Origin: Henricia sp. BOLD:AAB3569
Lineage: Eukaryota > Echinodermata > Asteroidea > Spinulosida > Echinasteridae
Reading direction: 5' to 3'
Length of the DNA stretch: 64,000 nucleotides
NCBI GenBank assembly: GCA_037783545.1
Contig: JBBELK010000542.1
Span: 682,001 to 746,000, forward strand
Positions within the stretch are counted from its first letter, which is position 1; each line of letters opens with the position of its first letter. The notes under the pieces are model-generated. The model was not told where the DNA came from. It saw only the letters and a list, made by a program, of their open reading frames with translations, and ran no database searches. This document shows, in pieces, positions 57,601 to 63,900 of the stretch. The translations under genes and the position numbers were made by a program.

Positions 57601-59301
57601 AGTAAACTCTCATTATAACGCTCTTCAAGTGACCAAAATAATAGGAGCTTTATATTCAGAGAGCGCTATAAACTCTGCATACACATTGAACATAACAGCT
57701 GGGACTTAGAAAAATTAGCTTTATATCGAGAGTTTACTGTATTTGCATCACTCTATTCACCACTTGCACGGAACCGCCATATTGGCAAAACAGCGAGGCT
57801 TTCCTTGCATGAACAATGACTCCCTCGCGTCGTTACCATGTTGGTTGCTGTGATGTTGACTTTTGTCCATTGTAAAATATGAGCTATGCCTGGAAAGCCT
57901 CGTTTTGAACGCGAACGTGCAAGTGGTAAATAGGACTGATTTTAAAAGGGAAATGATGGAACTATCCTACCGTGTGAATAGGTTCTGTTTTATATGTATG
58001 TTTTCTGTCTATAGTCCGTTTGCAGTGCGCAAGGTGAATGACCAGTTGATGTTTATGGAGAGGGCTTTCATTGATCCCCTTGGTCTTCCTGGCAGATCAC
58101 TGCAGAGGTATGTTGTCATGGAGGTATCTTGGTGAATGTTAACGAGTGCTGTTGTACTTTTCAGTTTTTGCCATTTCTAAAACCTAGCGTACATCGACAT
58201 TGCAACTGGAAGCAACTAGTGGCAACTGGTGTTTCCAGCAACTGGAAGCAACTCACGGCAACTGGGAGCAACTGATCAGTTGCTCAAAAATGTTGATGTG
58301 CGCGTTCTTGCAAATACTGGCAACTACTGGCAACTGGAATTGCCGTGAGTTGCTCATGTTCTACTCTCTGGCAACTAGTTGTACCCAGTTGCGGTCACGC
58401 CGGTCAGTTGCGTCGATGTACGCGTAGTTGCAACTAGTTGCTGTCAGTTGCACGCGTGTGTCTGAATACGTGCGCGCATATCGACAGCAACTGCAAGCAA
58501 CCGTTGGTTCCAGTTGAAAGGTCAATGTACTGTAGGCTTTTACCGAGTTGCTGTGTGATGTGTGCGCTGGATGTTCCAAACTGGATGTTTCAAGTTGCCG
58601 CTAGTTGAGCAACTGATCAGTTGAGTTGCTTCCAGTTGCAATGTTGATGTACGCTAGGCTTAAAGGCACAGGCTCGTCAGCAATGCGCGCCCGCCAAATT
58701 CGTGCTCGAAACACGCAGCTCCATGCCTTTGCTATGGAGCTGCGTATTGCGTGGCACACATTTGGCAGGCGCGCATTGCTGACGAGCCTGTGCCATTAAG
58801 GCTTGATTTACATCGAATCATAAGCTATGATATTTTTTTTTTTATGCCTTTTTACTGGTAACCCCTCATGAGCAAAGATGGTTTGTATTTCTGGACCAAC
58901 AGAAAACAGATGGCACAGTTGGTCGAACAACTGTTTAATGTTCAACAGTAGGTTCAGCCTTGAATCTCGATTTGGCATTTTTTATTTTATTTTTGTTTTA
59001 TATTTAATTTAAATAATTATTTTTTTTTGCTCAATTCAAATGTACCCACTCACTTTTTCTTAAATTGCCATTAAATGTTTATTTTCCTAACAGGCATATT
59101 GCATTCGCACCAAGCACCAAGAATGCCTACTACGGCAACGCATTCCCAGGAATCGTGGATCTCATGTTTGACATTGAGAACGCCGAGGATCCCAACGCTC
59201 AGTGGGAGGCGGTGCGTAAACACATGTCAATCATAGCATTCACATTGCAATCTGTAGCCAGTACACTGACTGGTGTAGATGTGTTAGGGGTACAACCTTA
59301 G
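33177..59301 (+). CDS. M28B metallopeptidase, glutamate carboxypeptidase II/NAALADase-like, 16 exons
   Basis: The joined exons encode 848 residues; human GCPII has 750, and the excess is a long N-terminal tail. Residues 1-108 are cytosolic. Residues 109-131 form one transmembrane helix, and the rest is the extracellular ectodomain (protease, apical/PA and C-terminal dimerisation domains), giving type II topology. Zinc ligands are His472, Asp482, Glu521, Asp549 and His648, with Glu520 as general base (human H377, D387, E425, D453, H553, E424). The calcium-site GDPLTPGY and STEWVEE are kept. Substrate pocket changes are Lys699 to Ala791, Asn257 to Ser355, Asn519 to Ser615, Arg534 to Asp630 and Asp465 to Lys561; Arg210, Arg463, Arg536 and Tyr700 are kept. 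An active exopeptidase on small peptides is expected, but not a classic NAAG or folate enzyme. The start is set by an in-frame stop at 33141. The paralogue (NAALAD2 or NAALADL1 type) is not resolved. Confidence 0.95.
33726..34163. mobile_element. Composite palindromic element (TTGGATGGCTTTGAGGGTGA family), copy 1
   Basis: A hairpin (GAGAATATACCGCACGAGTC against GTGCGGTATATTCTCATATT) is joined to a second unit bounded by inverted AAAATGAAGC and GCTTCATTTT. Copy 2, in the opposite orientation, is at 61526-61906. Lies in intron 1. Confidence 0.8.
34893..35146 (+). mobile_element. 3' end of a CR1/L2-group non-LTR retrotransposon
   Basis: The frame [20 protein letters not shown] then [12 protein letters not shown] and a stop matches the C-terminal tail of CR1/L2-type reverse transcriptases. 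It is followed by a 3' UTR ending TAAAGCGCCTAGAGG, GGCGCTATATAAGATT and an ATT repeat, typical of such elements. Strongly 5'-truncated. It ends about 30 bp before exon 2. Confidence 0.8.
35176..35332 (+). CDS. Peptidase exon 2
   Basis: Residues 172-224: [20 protein letters not shown] to [18 protein letters not shown] is a family signature. Acceptor tgtgaacag, donor GTAAGT, phase 0 out. Confidence 0.93.
35466..36020. mobile_element. Composite foldback (TTATATAANGCCCAAG family), copy 1
   Basis: A unit bounded by inverted TTATATAATGCCCAAGT and ACTTGGGTCTTATATAA is followed by a hairpin with arms such as GAATATTTTCATTC/TGAAAGATGGAAT and a GTTCCATTCAAC/GTTGAATGGAAC centre. The same two modules in opposite order are at 54652-55132. 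Confidence 0.75.
37271..37893. mobile_element. TA-flanked foldback with ~200-bp arms, ACACTCGACC ends
   Basis: Left TACACTCGACCAAAAAAATT is mirrored by right TTTTTTGGTCGAGTGTA, with TA on both sides. The arms stay alignable for about 200 bases (for example ATGATGGCAAGCTTCAC against GTGAAGCTTGCCATCATG). The centre at 37490-37680 is unique. Consistent with Tc1/mariner-group mobilisation. Confidence 0.88.
38345..38650. repeat. SINE-like cluster with several tRNA B-box motifs
   Basis: GTTCGAACCCGCC, GGCTCGAGTCCACCC and inverted forms of GGTTCGAAT lie at 38440-38620 among words such as AGGTGGTTAGGGCATCTG. Probably two or more overlapping tRNA-derived SINE fragments. Confidence 0.5.
38858..38989 (+). 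CDS. Peptidase exon 3
   Basis: Residues 225-268, [20 protein letters not shown] to AYSANGTVE, phase 0 at both ends. Start of the apical domain. Confidence 0.93.
39050..39469. mobile_element. TTAA-flanked palindromic element, GTTCCCATTGGACT ends
   Basis: TTAA at 39046-39049 and 39470-39473. Ends GTGGTGTTCCCATTGGACT and AGTCCAATGGGAACATGCC. Inner repeats of GTCCAATGGG and CGCGGTAACTTTCCGC. Confidence 0.82.
39890..40015 (+). CDS. Peptidase exon 4
   Basis: Residues 269-310, [18 protein letters not shown] to [10 protein letters not shown]. Arg307 matches human Arg210, which binds the substrate alpha-carboxylate. Phase 0 at both ends. Confidence 0.94.
40159..40764. mobile_element. TA-flanked palindromic element, TAGACCATTCCCAT ends
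   Basis: TAGACCATTCCCATGAC and TTATGGGAATGGTCTA are inverted, with TA outside both. GTCCGCCATAGCT pairs with AGCTATGGCGGAC. Sits in intron 4. Confidence 0.85.
40875..41015 (-). repeat. Dispersed repeat fragment in intron 4
   Basis: ATTGAGAAGTTGATAA, CAAATCTGCACTTATCGATG and TGAGTCATTTTA match the 16.7- and 26.8-kb copies, partly in the opposite orientation. Confidence 0.6.
41408..41600 (+). CDS. Peptidase exon 5
   Basis: Residues 311-374 plus one base, [20 protein letters not shown] to [16 protein letters not shown] carries Ser355 where human GCPII has Asn257. The calcium ligands Thr and Tyr in LTPGY are kept. Phase 1 out. Confidence 0.95.
41920..42125 (+). repeat. SINE-like fragment
   Basis: B-box-like GTTGTGAGTTCGAGCCC and the body motif GTCCGTGGGCAAGACACTTA resemble the SINE at 31884-32165. 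A-box not clear. Confidence 0.5.
42436..42526 (+). CDS. Peptidase exon 6
   Basis: Residues 375-405 (two bases of 405), [20 protein letters not shown] to AKRIL. LPxIPVxPIGY is a family signature at the return to the protease domain. Donor GTAAGC, phase 2. Confidence 0.92.
42788..43010. mobile_element. Foldback, TAGACTTGCCCA ends
   Basis: TAGACTTGCCCAGGTCTGAC is mirrored by GTCAGACTTGGGCAAGTCTA; inner GGTGGCCTGTC pairs with GACAGGCCACC. No clear target duplication. Confidence 0.8.
43443..43864. mobile_element. Element with short inverted ends, TTGATTGCTTTC
   Basis: TTGATTGCTTTCCGGTGACGTCA and TACGTCATCGAAAGCAATCAA are inverted. The interior is not palindromic and has no recognised gene. Confidence 0.65.
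44062..44151 (+). CDS. Peptidase exon 7
   Basis: Residues 405-435, [20 protein letters not shown] to LKNS. WRGSL is the conserved core. Phase 2 in and out. Confidence 0.9.
44422..44735. mobile_element. Palindromic-end element, TAGACCTTTATCACGG
   Basis: Left TAGACCTTTATCACGGTGCG and GCCATCTT pair with right AAGATGG and CGCACCGTGAAAAAGGTCTA. A 5'-truncated relative is at 61055-61247 (shared GGCCCCGTGTTGAAA and TTCATTGTGTGCA). Confidence 0.8.
44783..45055 (-). mobile_element. tRNA-derived SINE, minus strand
   Basis: Minus strand starts near CCGTGGCCGAGTGGTTTGGG (A-box, tRNA-Ser/Leu-like), has a GCGGGTTCGATACC B box, and the body word CTTGAGCAAGGCACTTAAAC. Confidence 0.7.
45363..45448 (+). CDS. 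Peptidase exon 8
   Basis: Residues 435-464, [20 protein letters not shown] to RGSIEP, leading into the first metal-binding strand. Phase 2 in, phase 1 out. Confidence 0.93.
45455..45700 (+). repeat. SINE-like fragment directly after exon 8
   Basis: GTAGATGGTAGTGGTATATT and GGATTCGAATCCAGG look like decayed A and B boxes, followed by TGCCCTTGGATAATATTGCT. Begins within ten bases of the exon 8 donor. Confidence 0.45.
46094..46213 (+). CDS. Peptidase exon 9: first two zinc ligands
   Basis: Residues 464-504. [17 protein letters not shown] carries His472 and Asp482 (human H377 and bridging D387). Phase 1 at both ends. Confidence 0.96.
46560..46735. repeat. Array of GGGCGAAATGGTTTGG-type motifs
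   Basis: At least eight variants of TTCGCCCCAAACCAC or its complement GGGGCGAAATGG, arranged as an imperfect palindrome. Same motif as 28670-28800. Confidence 0.8.
47899..48189. mobile_element. TA-flanked palindrome, TAGACGAATCTGGTAAC ends
   Basis: TAGACGAATCTGGTAACTAA is mirrored by TTGGTTACCGGATTCGTCTA; inner GTGCCATGAACTGTGCATTT pairs with AAATGCACAGTTCATGGCAC. Outer TA on both sides. Confidence 0.88.
48199..48400 (+). mobile_element. GCAACTGG-rich element, truncated copy
   Basis: Starts AGCCTAGCGTACATCGACAT after TTAA (48195-48198) and carries about ten GCAACT/AGTTGC words, then stops without a matching right end. Lies just before exon 10. Confidence 0.8.
48448..48533 (+). CDS. Peptidase exon 10: catalytic base
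   Basis: Residues 504-532. [18 protein letters not shown] has Glu520 (general base) and Glu521 (zinc), and Glu529/Glu532 at the calcium site. Phase 1 in, phase 0 out. Confidence 0.95.
48712..48935 (+). CDS. Peptidase exon 11: fourth zinc ligand
   Basis: Residues 533-607. [20 protein letters not shown] has Asp549 (zinc), Arg559 (human R463) and Lys561 in place of human D465. Donor GTGAGT, phase 2 out. Confidence 0.94.
48946..49125. mobile_element. pogo/Tigger-like MITE, CAGTGAAAC ends
   Basis: CAGTGAAACTTGTCTATAG and CAGTTTTCACTG as imperfect inverted ends; inner repeats of GGTGGCC. Starts ten bases after the exon 11 donor. Confidence 0.65.
49146..51303 (-). mobile_element. pogo/Tigger-like transposon relic, 2.2 kb
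   Basis: Ends CCGTAATTATCGGAATATAA and TTATATTTCAAAAATTACGG are inverted and flanked by TA. Subterminal GGGCGGCTTATACGCCG repeats occur at both ends. It holds a DDE_1 transposase fragment (49886-50245, minus) and an internal hairpin around CACGACGCCGC at 49780-49850. Sits in intron 11. Confidence 0.8.
49886..50245 (-). pseudogene. DDE_1 (pogo/jerky type) transposase fragment
   Basis: The minus-strand frame contains [20 protein letters not shown], the block [12 protein letters not shown] being highly characteristic of pogo/Tigger/jerky transposases just after the first catalytic Asp region. The rest reads [17 protein letters not shown] and is degenerate. No complete domain remains. Confidence 0.65.
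51829..52691. mobile_element. 863-bp foldback with two identical 361-bp arms and 9-bp target duplication
   Basis: Arms 51829-52189 and 52331-52691 have equal length, and I found no mismatch reading one against the reverse complement of the other. Loop is 52190-52330 (141 bp). Ends TAGCCCCGCGAGCAGTGC and GCACTGCTCGCGGGGCTA. ACATTGTGG flanks both sides (51820-51828 and 52692-52700). Each arm holds the same open frame of about 90 codons read toward the centre; no family is recognised and it is probably incidental. Located in intron 11. Confidence 0.95.
52903..53149. mobile_element. GGGGCCAATTTCATGG-end palindromic MITE
   Basis: CTGGGGCCAATTTCATGGC pairs with GCCATGAAATTGGCCACAG; inner TGCTAAGCACAAAAATTTGC is mirrored by GCAAATTTTTGTGCTTAGCA. 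Flanked by ACAC/ACAGGT. Confidence 0.85.
53150..53283 (-). mobile_element. tRNA-headed SINE, minus strand
   Basis: The minus strand opens GCCTTATAACTCAGCTGGAA, has B box GGGTTCGAATCCC, an acceptor-like stem (GCCTTA against TAAGGT) and the tail GGTGATTAGGCACCATACC. The anticodon arm does not fold as in a functional tRNA. Confidence 0.75.
53289..54030 (+). mobile_element. tRNA-headed SINE split by an insertion
   Basis: Head GTAGCTCAGCTGGTAGAACA with B box TCTGGTTTGAATTCC; body TTTTTCTCTTGCCTCG; tail TTTCTGTGGTGATTA, resuming after 53399-54001 with GGCACCACACCAAA. Same family as 53150-53283 and 54070-54340. Confidence 0.75.
53399..54001. mobile_element. Palindromic-end element with 3-bp TTA duplication
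   Basis: AGGCGGGTTCCCACTGCACT is mirrored by AGTGCAGTGTGAACCCGCCT. TTA flanks both sides (53396-53398 and 54002-54004), and related SINE copies show the uninterrupted sequence. TTA is the preferred target of PIF/Harbinger elements. No coding frame of known family. Confidence 0.85.
54070..54340 (+). mobile_element. tRNA-headed SINE carrying a hAT-like MITE
   Basis: B box TCCCGGGTTGGAATC, body TTTTTCTCTCATC and tail TTTCTGTGGTGATAAGGCACC. The tail is interrupted at 54228-54328 by an element with ends AGGGCTTGAAATT and AATTTCAAGCCCT. Flanking ACCACACC and GCCACACC match at 7 of 8 positions, as expected for an 8-bp hAT duplication. Confidence 0.75.
54441..54531 (+). CDS. Peptidase exon 12
   Basis: Residues 607-637, [20 protein letters not shown] to YDYDP. 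Ser615 replaces human Asn519 and Asp630 replaces Arg534, while Arg632 (R536) is kept. Phase 2 in, 0 out. Confidence 0.93.
54652..55132. mobile_element. Composite foldback (TTATATAANGCCCAAG family), copy 2
   Basis: A hairpin around TGGAATGTTCCATTGAATGG precedes a unit bounded by TTATATAACGCCCAAAG and CTTGGGCGTTATATAA. Same modules as 35466-36020 in reverse order. Confidence 0.75.
55195..55382. mobile_element. pogo/Tigger-like MITE, CAGTAAAACTTGC ends
   Basis: CAGTAAAACTTGCTTAAGTCG and TCCGACTTATCCGAGGTTTACTG are inverted, with TA on both sides (55193-55194 and 55383-55384). TAAGTCGGATTTTC recurs inside. Confidence 0.85.
55500..55752 (+). CDS. Peptidase exon 13: last zinc ligand
   Basis: Residues 638-721 plus one base. 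[16 protein letters not shown] holds His648 (human H553). The exon continues into the dimerisation domain ([11 protein letters not shown]). Phase 0 in, 1 out. Confidence 0.96.
56413..56718. mobile_element. Foldback, TGTGACCCGATC ends
   Basis: Arms of about 110-120 bases, for example GAGAAAAGGTAACATAAGTC against GACTTATGTTACCTTTTCTT. ATTT is found on both sides if the element is taken as GTGACCC...GGGTCAC. Three ATTCCAGG words lie near the centre. Confidence 0.8.
56860..56998. mobile_element. GGGGCCAATTTCATAA-end palindromic MITE
   Basis: GGGGCCAATTTCATAACGCT and AGCTTTATGAAATTGGCCCC are inverted, with inner CTGTTTAGCAGAA against TTCTGCTAAACAG. CCT precedes it and overlaps its right end. Lies 48 bases before exon 14. 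Confidence 0.88.
57047..57128 (+). CDS. Peptidase exon 14
   Basis: Residues 722-749, [20 protein letters not shown] to DKNE, helical part of the C-terminal domain. Phase 1 in, 2 out. Confidence 0.9.
57600..57739. mobile_element. pogo/Tigger-like MITE, CAGTAAACTCTC ends
   Basis: CAGTAAACTCTCATTATAACG and CGAGAGTTTACTG are inverted, flanked by TA on both sides. Confidence 0.82.
58015..58107 (+). CDS. Peptidase exon 15
   Basis: Residues 749-780. [20 protein letters not shown] is the most conserved C-terminal signature of the family. Phase 2 at both ends. Confidence 0.96.
58180..58659. mobile_element. GCAACTGG-rich foldback, full copy
   Basis: Ends CCTAGCGTACATCGACATTG and CAATGTTGATGTACGCTAGG are inverted. 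The interior has more than 20 GCAACT or AGTTGC words in both orientations. TTAA follows the right end and is shared with the next element at 58664. A truncated copy is at 48199-48400. Confidence 0.88.
58664..58795. mobile_element. TTAA-flanked palindrome, AGGCACAGGC family
   Basis: TTAA at 58660-58663 and 58796-58799; abuts the GCAACTGG-rich foldback. Starts AGGCACAGGCTCGTCAGCAA. Confidence 0.9.
59094..59301 (+). CDS. Peptidase exon 16 and stop
   Basis: Residues 780-848 and TAG at 59299-59301. [15 protein letters not shown] carries Ala791 where human GCPII has the glutamate-sensing Lys699, while Tyr792 (Y700) is kept. An ATTAAA at 59319 is a possible but very close polyadenylation signal. 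Confidence 0.95.
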
Positions 59302-59744
59302 CACAGGTCACCATTTGTTATTAAAAATGAACATTGTACAGGCATGCAACTCTTCTGTGGATCCGCAAATTTCCGCGTTTTCAAAAAATCTGACTGTGGC
59401 GAAAATGTCTACCATGCTTTGCACCCGGCCGACGAAAATGTGTGTAAAAATTGCGGAAGAAAATTGTCAAACTGCTGTATGGATATACATGTATAGCGCC
59501 TTCTGTGTACTTCTGATCGATAGTCTGGTTCAGTGGTAACACCGTATGCGTGGAAATATTCAGGAAAACATGCTACGTGCGACGTGTACATAGGCCTACA
59601 TCGGGTATACGTACGATGTATGCACGAGTGTGGAATGACCAATTTCTGGACATCGTTGATCAGGAAGTTGTTCAATTCTCTGCATTTTTGTGGTACTGGA
59701 AGAGTTGCATGCCTGATTGTAGCTATGGTTCCTTTTAACATATG
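59302..59744. other. 3' flank of the peptidase gene
   Basis: Probably 3' UTR plus downstream sequence. No further exon supported. Confidence 0.3.
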
Positions 59745-60094
59745 CAGCACGATATGTGACGGAGGGTACCCCCCCACCCCCCTTCCATTGTTCCTCCATT
59801 GTGTCTCAAACGGGGTCTTAAGGCGCCTTCAAAAAAAGTCGCCGCGGTTTTTCCAGTGCGGATGCCACGGTTTGGCCGGGTTGCTAAGGACAGTCCAAAA
59901 TGCGGTGAAAATGCAGTCACTGCGAGCTGAAATCACTCGGGCGAAGGGAAGTTAATGAGGTGGGCATGGAAAGTGCGCTATTCAAATGCAAATACAGCCG
60001 TCCAAACCGCGGCAACCGTATCAATTTGTTCAGCGATCGTCCATTGGAAGGTATATGAGCAGTAAGGGGAGTCCCTCTGTCACATATCGTGCTG
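59745..60094. mobile_element. Palindromic-end element, CAGCACGATATGTGAC
   Basis: CAGCACGATATGTGACGGAG is mirrored by TCTGTCACATATCGTGCTG. Inner CCGCGGTTTTTCCAGTGCGG-type stretch has no recognised gene. Confidence 0.8.
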
Positions 60095-60794
60095 GGTATT
60101 CTTTTTTATCACGATAGCTAGCCCAACAGCCTTTGTTGAAGGTGTTGAAGCACCATGTATCCTGAGTCTGTTCAAGAGTGCCACCATGCGGTGAGGACTA
60201 GGAGCAGCGCAGTAGTGACGCCTTTGCCAACCCATGTACATTACAAATTAATGTACGGTCTGTGTTACATTATTCACAGTGTAGTAACTCATACATGCGT
60301 ACTACTACATGTGTATTCATTCATGAGCATTAAGAATCAGTGGAGTGCACACCCTTACTAACCGGAACCGGCATTGTTACATATTTAAAGGAGCGCGACC
60401 AGATCACATTTTTGGACCTCTTTCTCCCCCTCCCCCCCAAGGGTTTGAGATAATCTGCCATATTTTTCTCATTACCATTCTGAAATTTTCAAGGATATCG
60501 TCGAAAAACCAATGTTTTGTAAACTAATTTATCCGGTTCCATAAAGCAGTGCAGTAATTACACTCGTTTAAAGCAAAGTGCAGTGTGTCGTATGATAATG
60601 GATAATTGTGTTACCCGAGTTGGTAGCAGAAAAAATGTTGGCAAAGATGTCACGGCTGTGCTGCTCCCCATACCTAGTGCCTTGAACAAAGGCTACTAGG
60701 CCCACAACTGATTCTGTGTGGCATGCACTATACATAAAGGGTTTGAATAATACTTTGCACCTCTCTGGCATTCCTTCCAACAGAGTAAAAAGAG
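60095..60794. other. Noncoding stretch, nothing recognised
   Basis: No exon or repeat identified apart from a short C-rich run near 60430. Confidence 0.3.
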
Positions 60795-60932
60795 CTTTTG
60801 CACCGGCGGCCATGACAGGGGGCAGGTTTTCATATTTAAATGTGTAACAATAGAACCACAAAGTGACTACTCGTGCATGAAACACGCTGACAATGTGACT
60901 GCCCCTGTCATAGCCGCTCGTGCAAAGGGTCT
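60795..60932. mobile_element. Palindromic MITE related to 32200-32340
   Basis: TTTTGCACCGGCGGCCATGA and TCATAGCCGCTCGTGCAAAG pair; inner GGGGCAGGTTTTC and TGACTGCCCC. Shares CGGCGGCCATGACAGRGGGC with 32200-32340. Confidence 0.8.
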
Positions 60933-61054
60933 ATTGTGCCTTTTCAAATATTCCAATGGTTTCTTGTCCAGATAACTAGCAGTTGGGTCGTAATACTAGA
61001 CAAAAATCACTTGCCATGTTGGACTTTAGGTATAATGCCTAATTTGGATTGCAT

Positions 61055-61247
61055 CTCAAATTTGGCCCCGTGTTGAAATTGTTCATTGTGTGCATCACAA
61101 TGACGTGCATTTAGAAAATGCGCTACGCAGACTAGTGGTTTTCCCGAAACGAGGGGATTACGTGTGGTTGCACAAATACACTGATCGTGCCGGACACATA
61201 CTATGGGGATCAAGACAAAGATGGACACACCATGATAAAGGTCAATA
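61055..61247. mobile_element. Truncated relative of 44422-44735
   Basis: Shares TTTGGCCCCGTGTTGAAA, TTCATTGTGTGCA, ACAATGACGTGC and a right end near AAGATGGACACACCATGATA. Confidence 0.75.
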
Positions 61248-61525
61248 GAACATTAAATGTCACCTTATAAAATTATTTGTACTATTGCAATCATAAAAAT
61301 GGTATTCACTCTTTATATGCGGTATTCACTCTTTATAAGCAATATGCAAGTGTATGTTGTCTTACCTTTCCACAATATTTGTATCTTTAAAAAGTTATCT
61401 TTCCTTTATAAAATGTACTTTATTCATACCAATTACGTACAAAAATAAAAATTTCTTTATTTGCACTTTCTATATCTACATAAACATTTTGATTGTAATA
61501 AATAACTTGTTAAATACTTGTTACT

Positions 61526-61906
61526 ATTATATAAAATGAAGCTTTTGCGGATAACGTGCGTTTCCGATACTGTGCAGCACAGAGCCCCAATCTGATGTGC
61601 ATACATACATGTATGCTTGACGCATGAGTACGTTAAAAAATACTAAACGGTAACAAAGCGCATGCAGTTGACGTTGCAAATGAACTGAAGTTTAACAACA
61701 AAGACAACAATCTTGCGGAAATCTTACAAAACAAAGAAGGTATAAGCTTCATTTTATATAATAATATTGGATGTCTTTTCGGGTGATATACATGTAAGAA
61801 TATACCGCACTCGTCATGAAAATACCGAACTCCTCTTTGGCTCATTCAGTATGTTAATGCTCGTGTGGTATATTCTCATATCACCCTCAAAGCCATCCAA
61901 TATTAT
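61526..61906. mobile_element. Composite palindromic element (TTGGATGGCTTTGAGGGTGA family), copy 2
   Basis: Inverted relative to 33726-34163. Internal inverted repeat AAGCTTCATTTTATATAA and hairpin around AATATACCGCACTCGTCATG. Confidence 0.8.
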
Positions 61907-62513
61907 CATTACAAAGCAATAACATCTTGCCTTATTTCAACATTCAGAAGTAAAAAATTATAAAAATCCAAATTAGGCAATCCTTAAGTACATGTAGTAA
62001 ATTGAGTAGTATAAGTATTCATACCGATTTTTAAGTGATAATTCTGACCAATTAAAAAAAATGGTGAGGTTTCTAAGTATTATATTTAACAGTTTGCATT
62101 GTGTGGTGTAATGGGGTAAACAAATTTGTTGGAGATTTACAACTTGAAAATACATGTACTGTACGGCCCAAACATGGCAGTATTGTAAATTAAATTATCT
62201 GGAAAAATTAAACGATAAACATGTTCTCTTTCGTGTTATTTTGAGAAACTAGTTATCTGCATAAAACGATTTACGAGTTGTACTTCAGCACAATGTCTTT
62301 TGTTTCTTGGGTACCCTTCTCCTTTAAAACCCAATTATAATAAAACTTATTATAACTAGTTTAGTTAGCTAAAAATGGTACATTTGAGGCCATACAAGTA
62401 TTTATGGGTCATATTTTTAAAAAGCGGTGTCCATGTTGCGTTGGTACAAGTTCTTTTATTTAAAGACGAGAATTAATTATCTGGCGAGTTATTTGTTGTA
62501 CTGAATATGGCTA
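61907..62513. other. AT-rich noncoding stretch
   Basis: Nothing recognised up to the duplicated segment. Confidence 0.3.
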
Positions 62514-62735
62514 GGTGTCCCAATATAATCATGTTTTCACTGACCAATCTCTCACAGATCATAAAATATTTGTCTTACCTGCGCAACATGGACACCGCAT
62601 ATGTTTAACACTACGACAAGTACGAGTACATTTTGGAGGTCTGTAGTTTTGTTACAATGTGATAGAAATACCAGTACAAGTTTCTATTGTAGTGCAACAT
62701 GCATTTCTTTACCCAAACTTGTGGAATGACCCTTT

Positions 62736-63699
62736 GGGCTATTTCACAATAAGTGGTCATTTGAGTAAATTACAGTATAACCCATCCTAGATAACTTTAT
62801 CAGTGCAAATACATGTTATGAGTGATTTTATATGATGGGTAATATGAAGGACAAGCTACAGAACTATTTTTACATAATTCTACGAGTTATTCGTTTTGAA
62901 TTTCTCTATTTACATGCACTTTTAACACCATTTGAGTCTCATTTCAAGTTTTACATTAGTTTAAGTGGAATCATTTGTTGATGATGCATTATTGTGGTGA
63001 ATTTGGTGATCAATCATGGATATATAGTGTTCAACAATATTGTGAAACTTGGGTTGGTGTAATTCGGTCGAAAAATGTTAATTTTATGAACATTTCAAAA
63101 TAAAGTGGATTTCCCGTTAAATAAAATATGGTAATGTCCTCTCCAGGACAAAGTATTCATGACAATGGAATAGTTTGGAAATATGTACTCACAAGTATGT
63201 TTGTATCATCTACAGGACACATTTGATGGAGTAAATATGACAATTTGATCGTGGGAGAGATTTGAGTAAATATTATCAAGATCATATTCAGGGTTGTGGA
63301 AAATCCGTTAAACATTTGTCCTCTCCAGGACAGCAGTTAATTGTAATATAACATGTCAACCATGATTGAAATATTTTATGTTATGTTTGTAAAATTAACA
63401 GTACCATTCCTTCTAACAGGACATTGCATGGCATTACCATTTCAACATTTCGTCTGGCCATTATATCGTGATATTCTGTGTTTAACAAAATGTCCTCTCC
63501 AGACAACCAATTACAAATCATGATTTCATTGGAAGAAATAGACATGTTAATCATAATGCCACGCTCTGATATTTTAGGAATTATTAGTATACATCCTGAA
63601 GTTTTTAGATCAACAGAGTTTTTGTGAGTTGGACAAGATTGAAATTTGACCCCCATTTGCCAGTGAGACTGAAAGTGTACACTTATTGTGAAATAGCCC
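62736..63699. mobile_element. 964-bp TIR element, GGGCTATTTCACAATAAGTG ends
   Basis: A 20-bp terminal inverted repeat (GGGCTATTTCACAATAAGTG and its exact complement) is bounded by CTTT on both sides (62732-62735 and 63700-63703). The copy at 1-970 shows the empty site (accctttaca near 676). Inside are three TGTCCTCTCCAGGACA-like words and two partial ones at 63136-63500. The only long frame (63381-63656, minus) has no family resemblance, so nonautonomous. Confidence 0.92.
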
Positions 63700-63766
63700 C
63701 TTTACAAAAAGCAAACAGAACAAAAACTTGGTGTGTATGTATTAACTTATGAAGGAAATATATTAA

Positions 63767-63900
63767 AAAGGTACAGGCTCGTCAGCAATGCGCACGCCAA
63801 ATTCGTGCCACGAAATACGCTGCTCCATAGCAAAGGGCATGGAACTGCATATTTCGTGGCATAAATTTGGCGTGCGCGCATTGCTGCCGAGCCTCTGCCT
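63767..63900. mobile_element. TTAA-flanked palindrome, AGGCACAGGC family
   Basis: Counterpart of 743-872. TTAA at 63763-63766 and 63901-63904. Present in both duplicates, so it was inserted before duplication. Confidence 0.88.
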
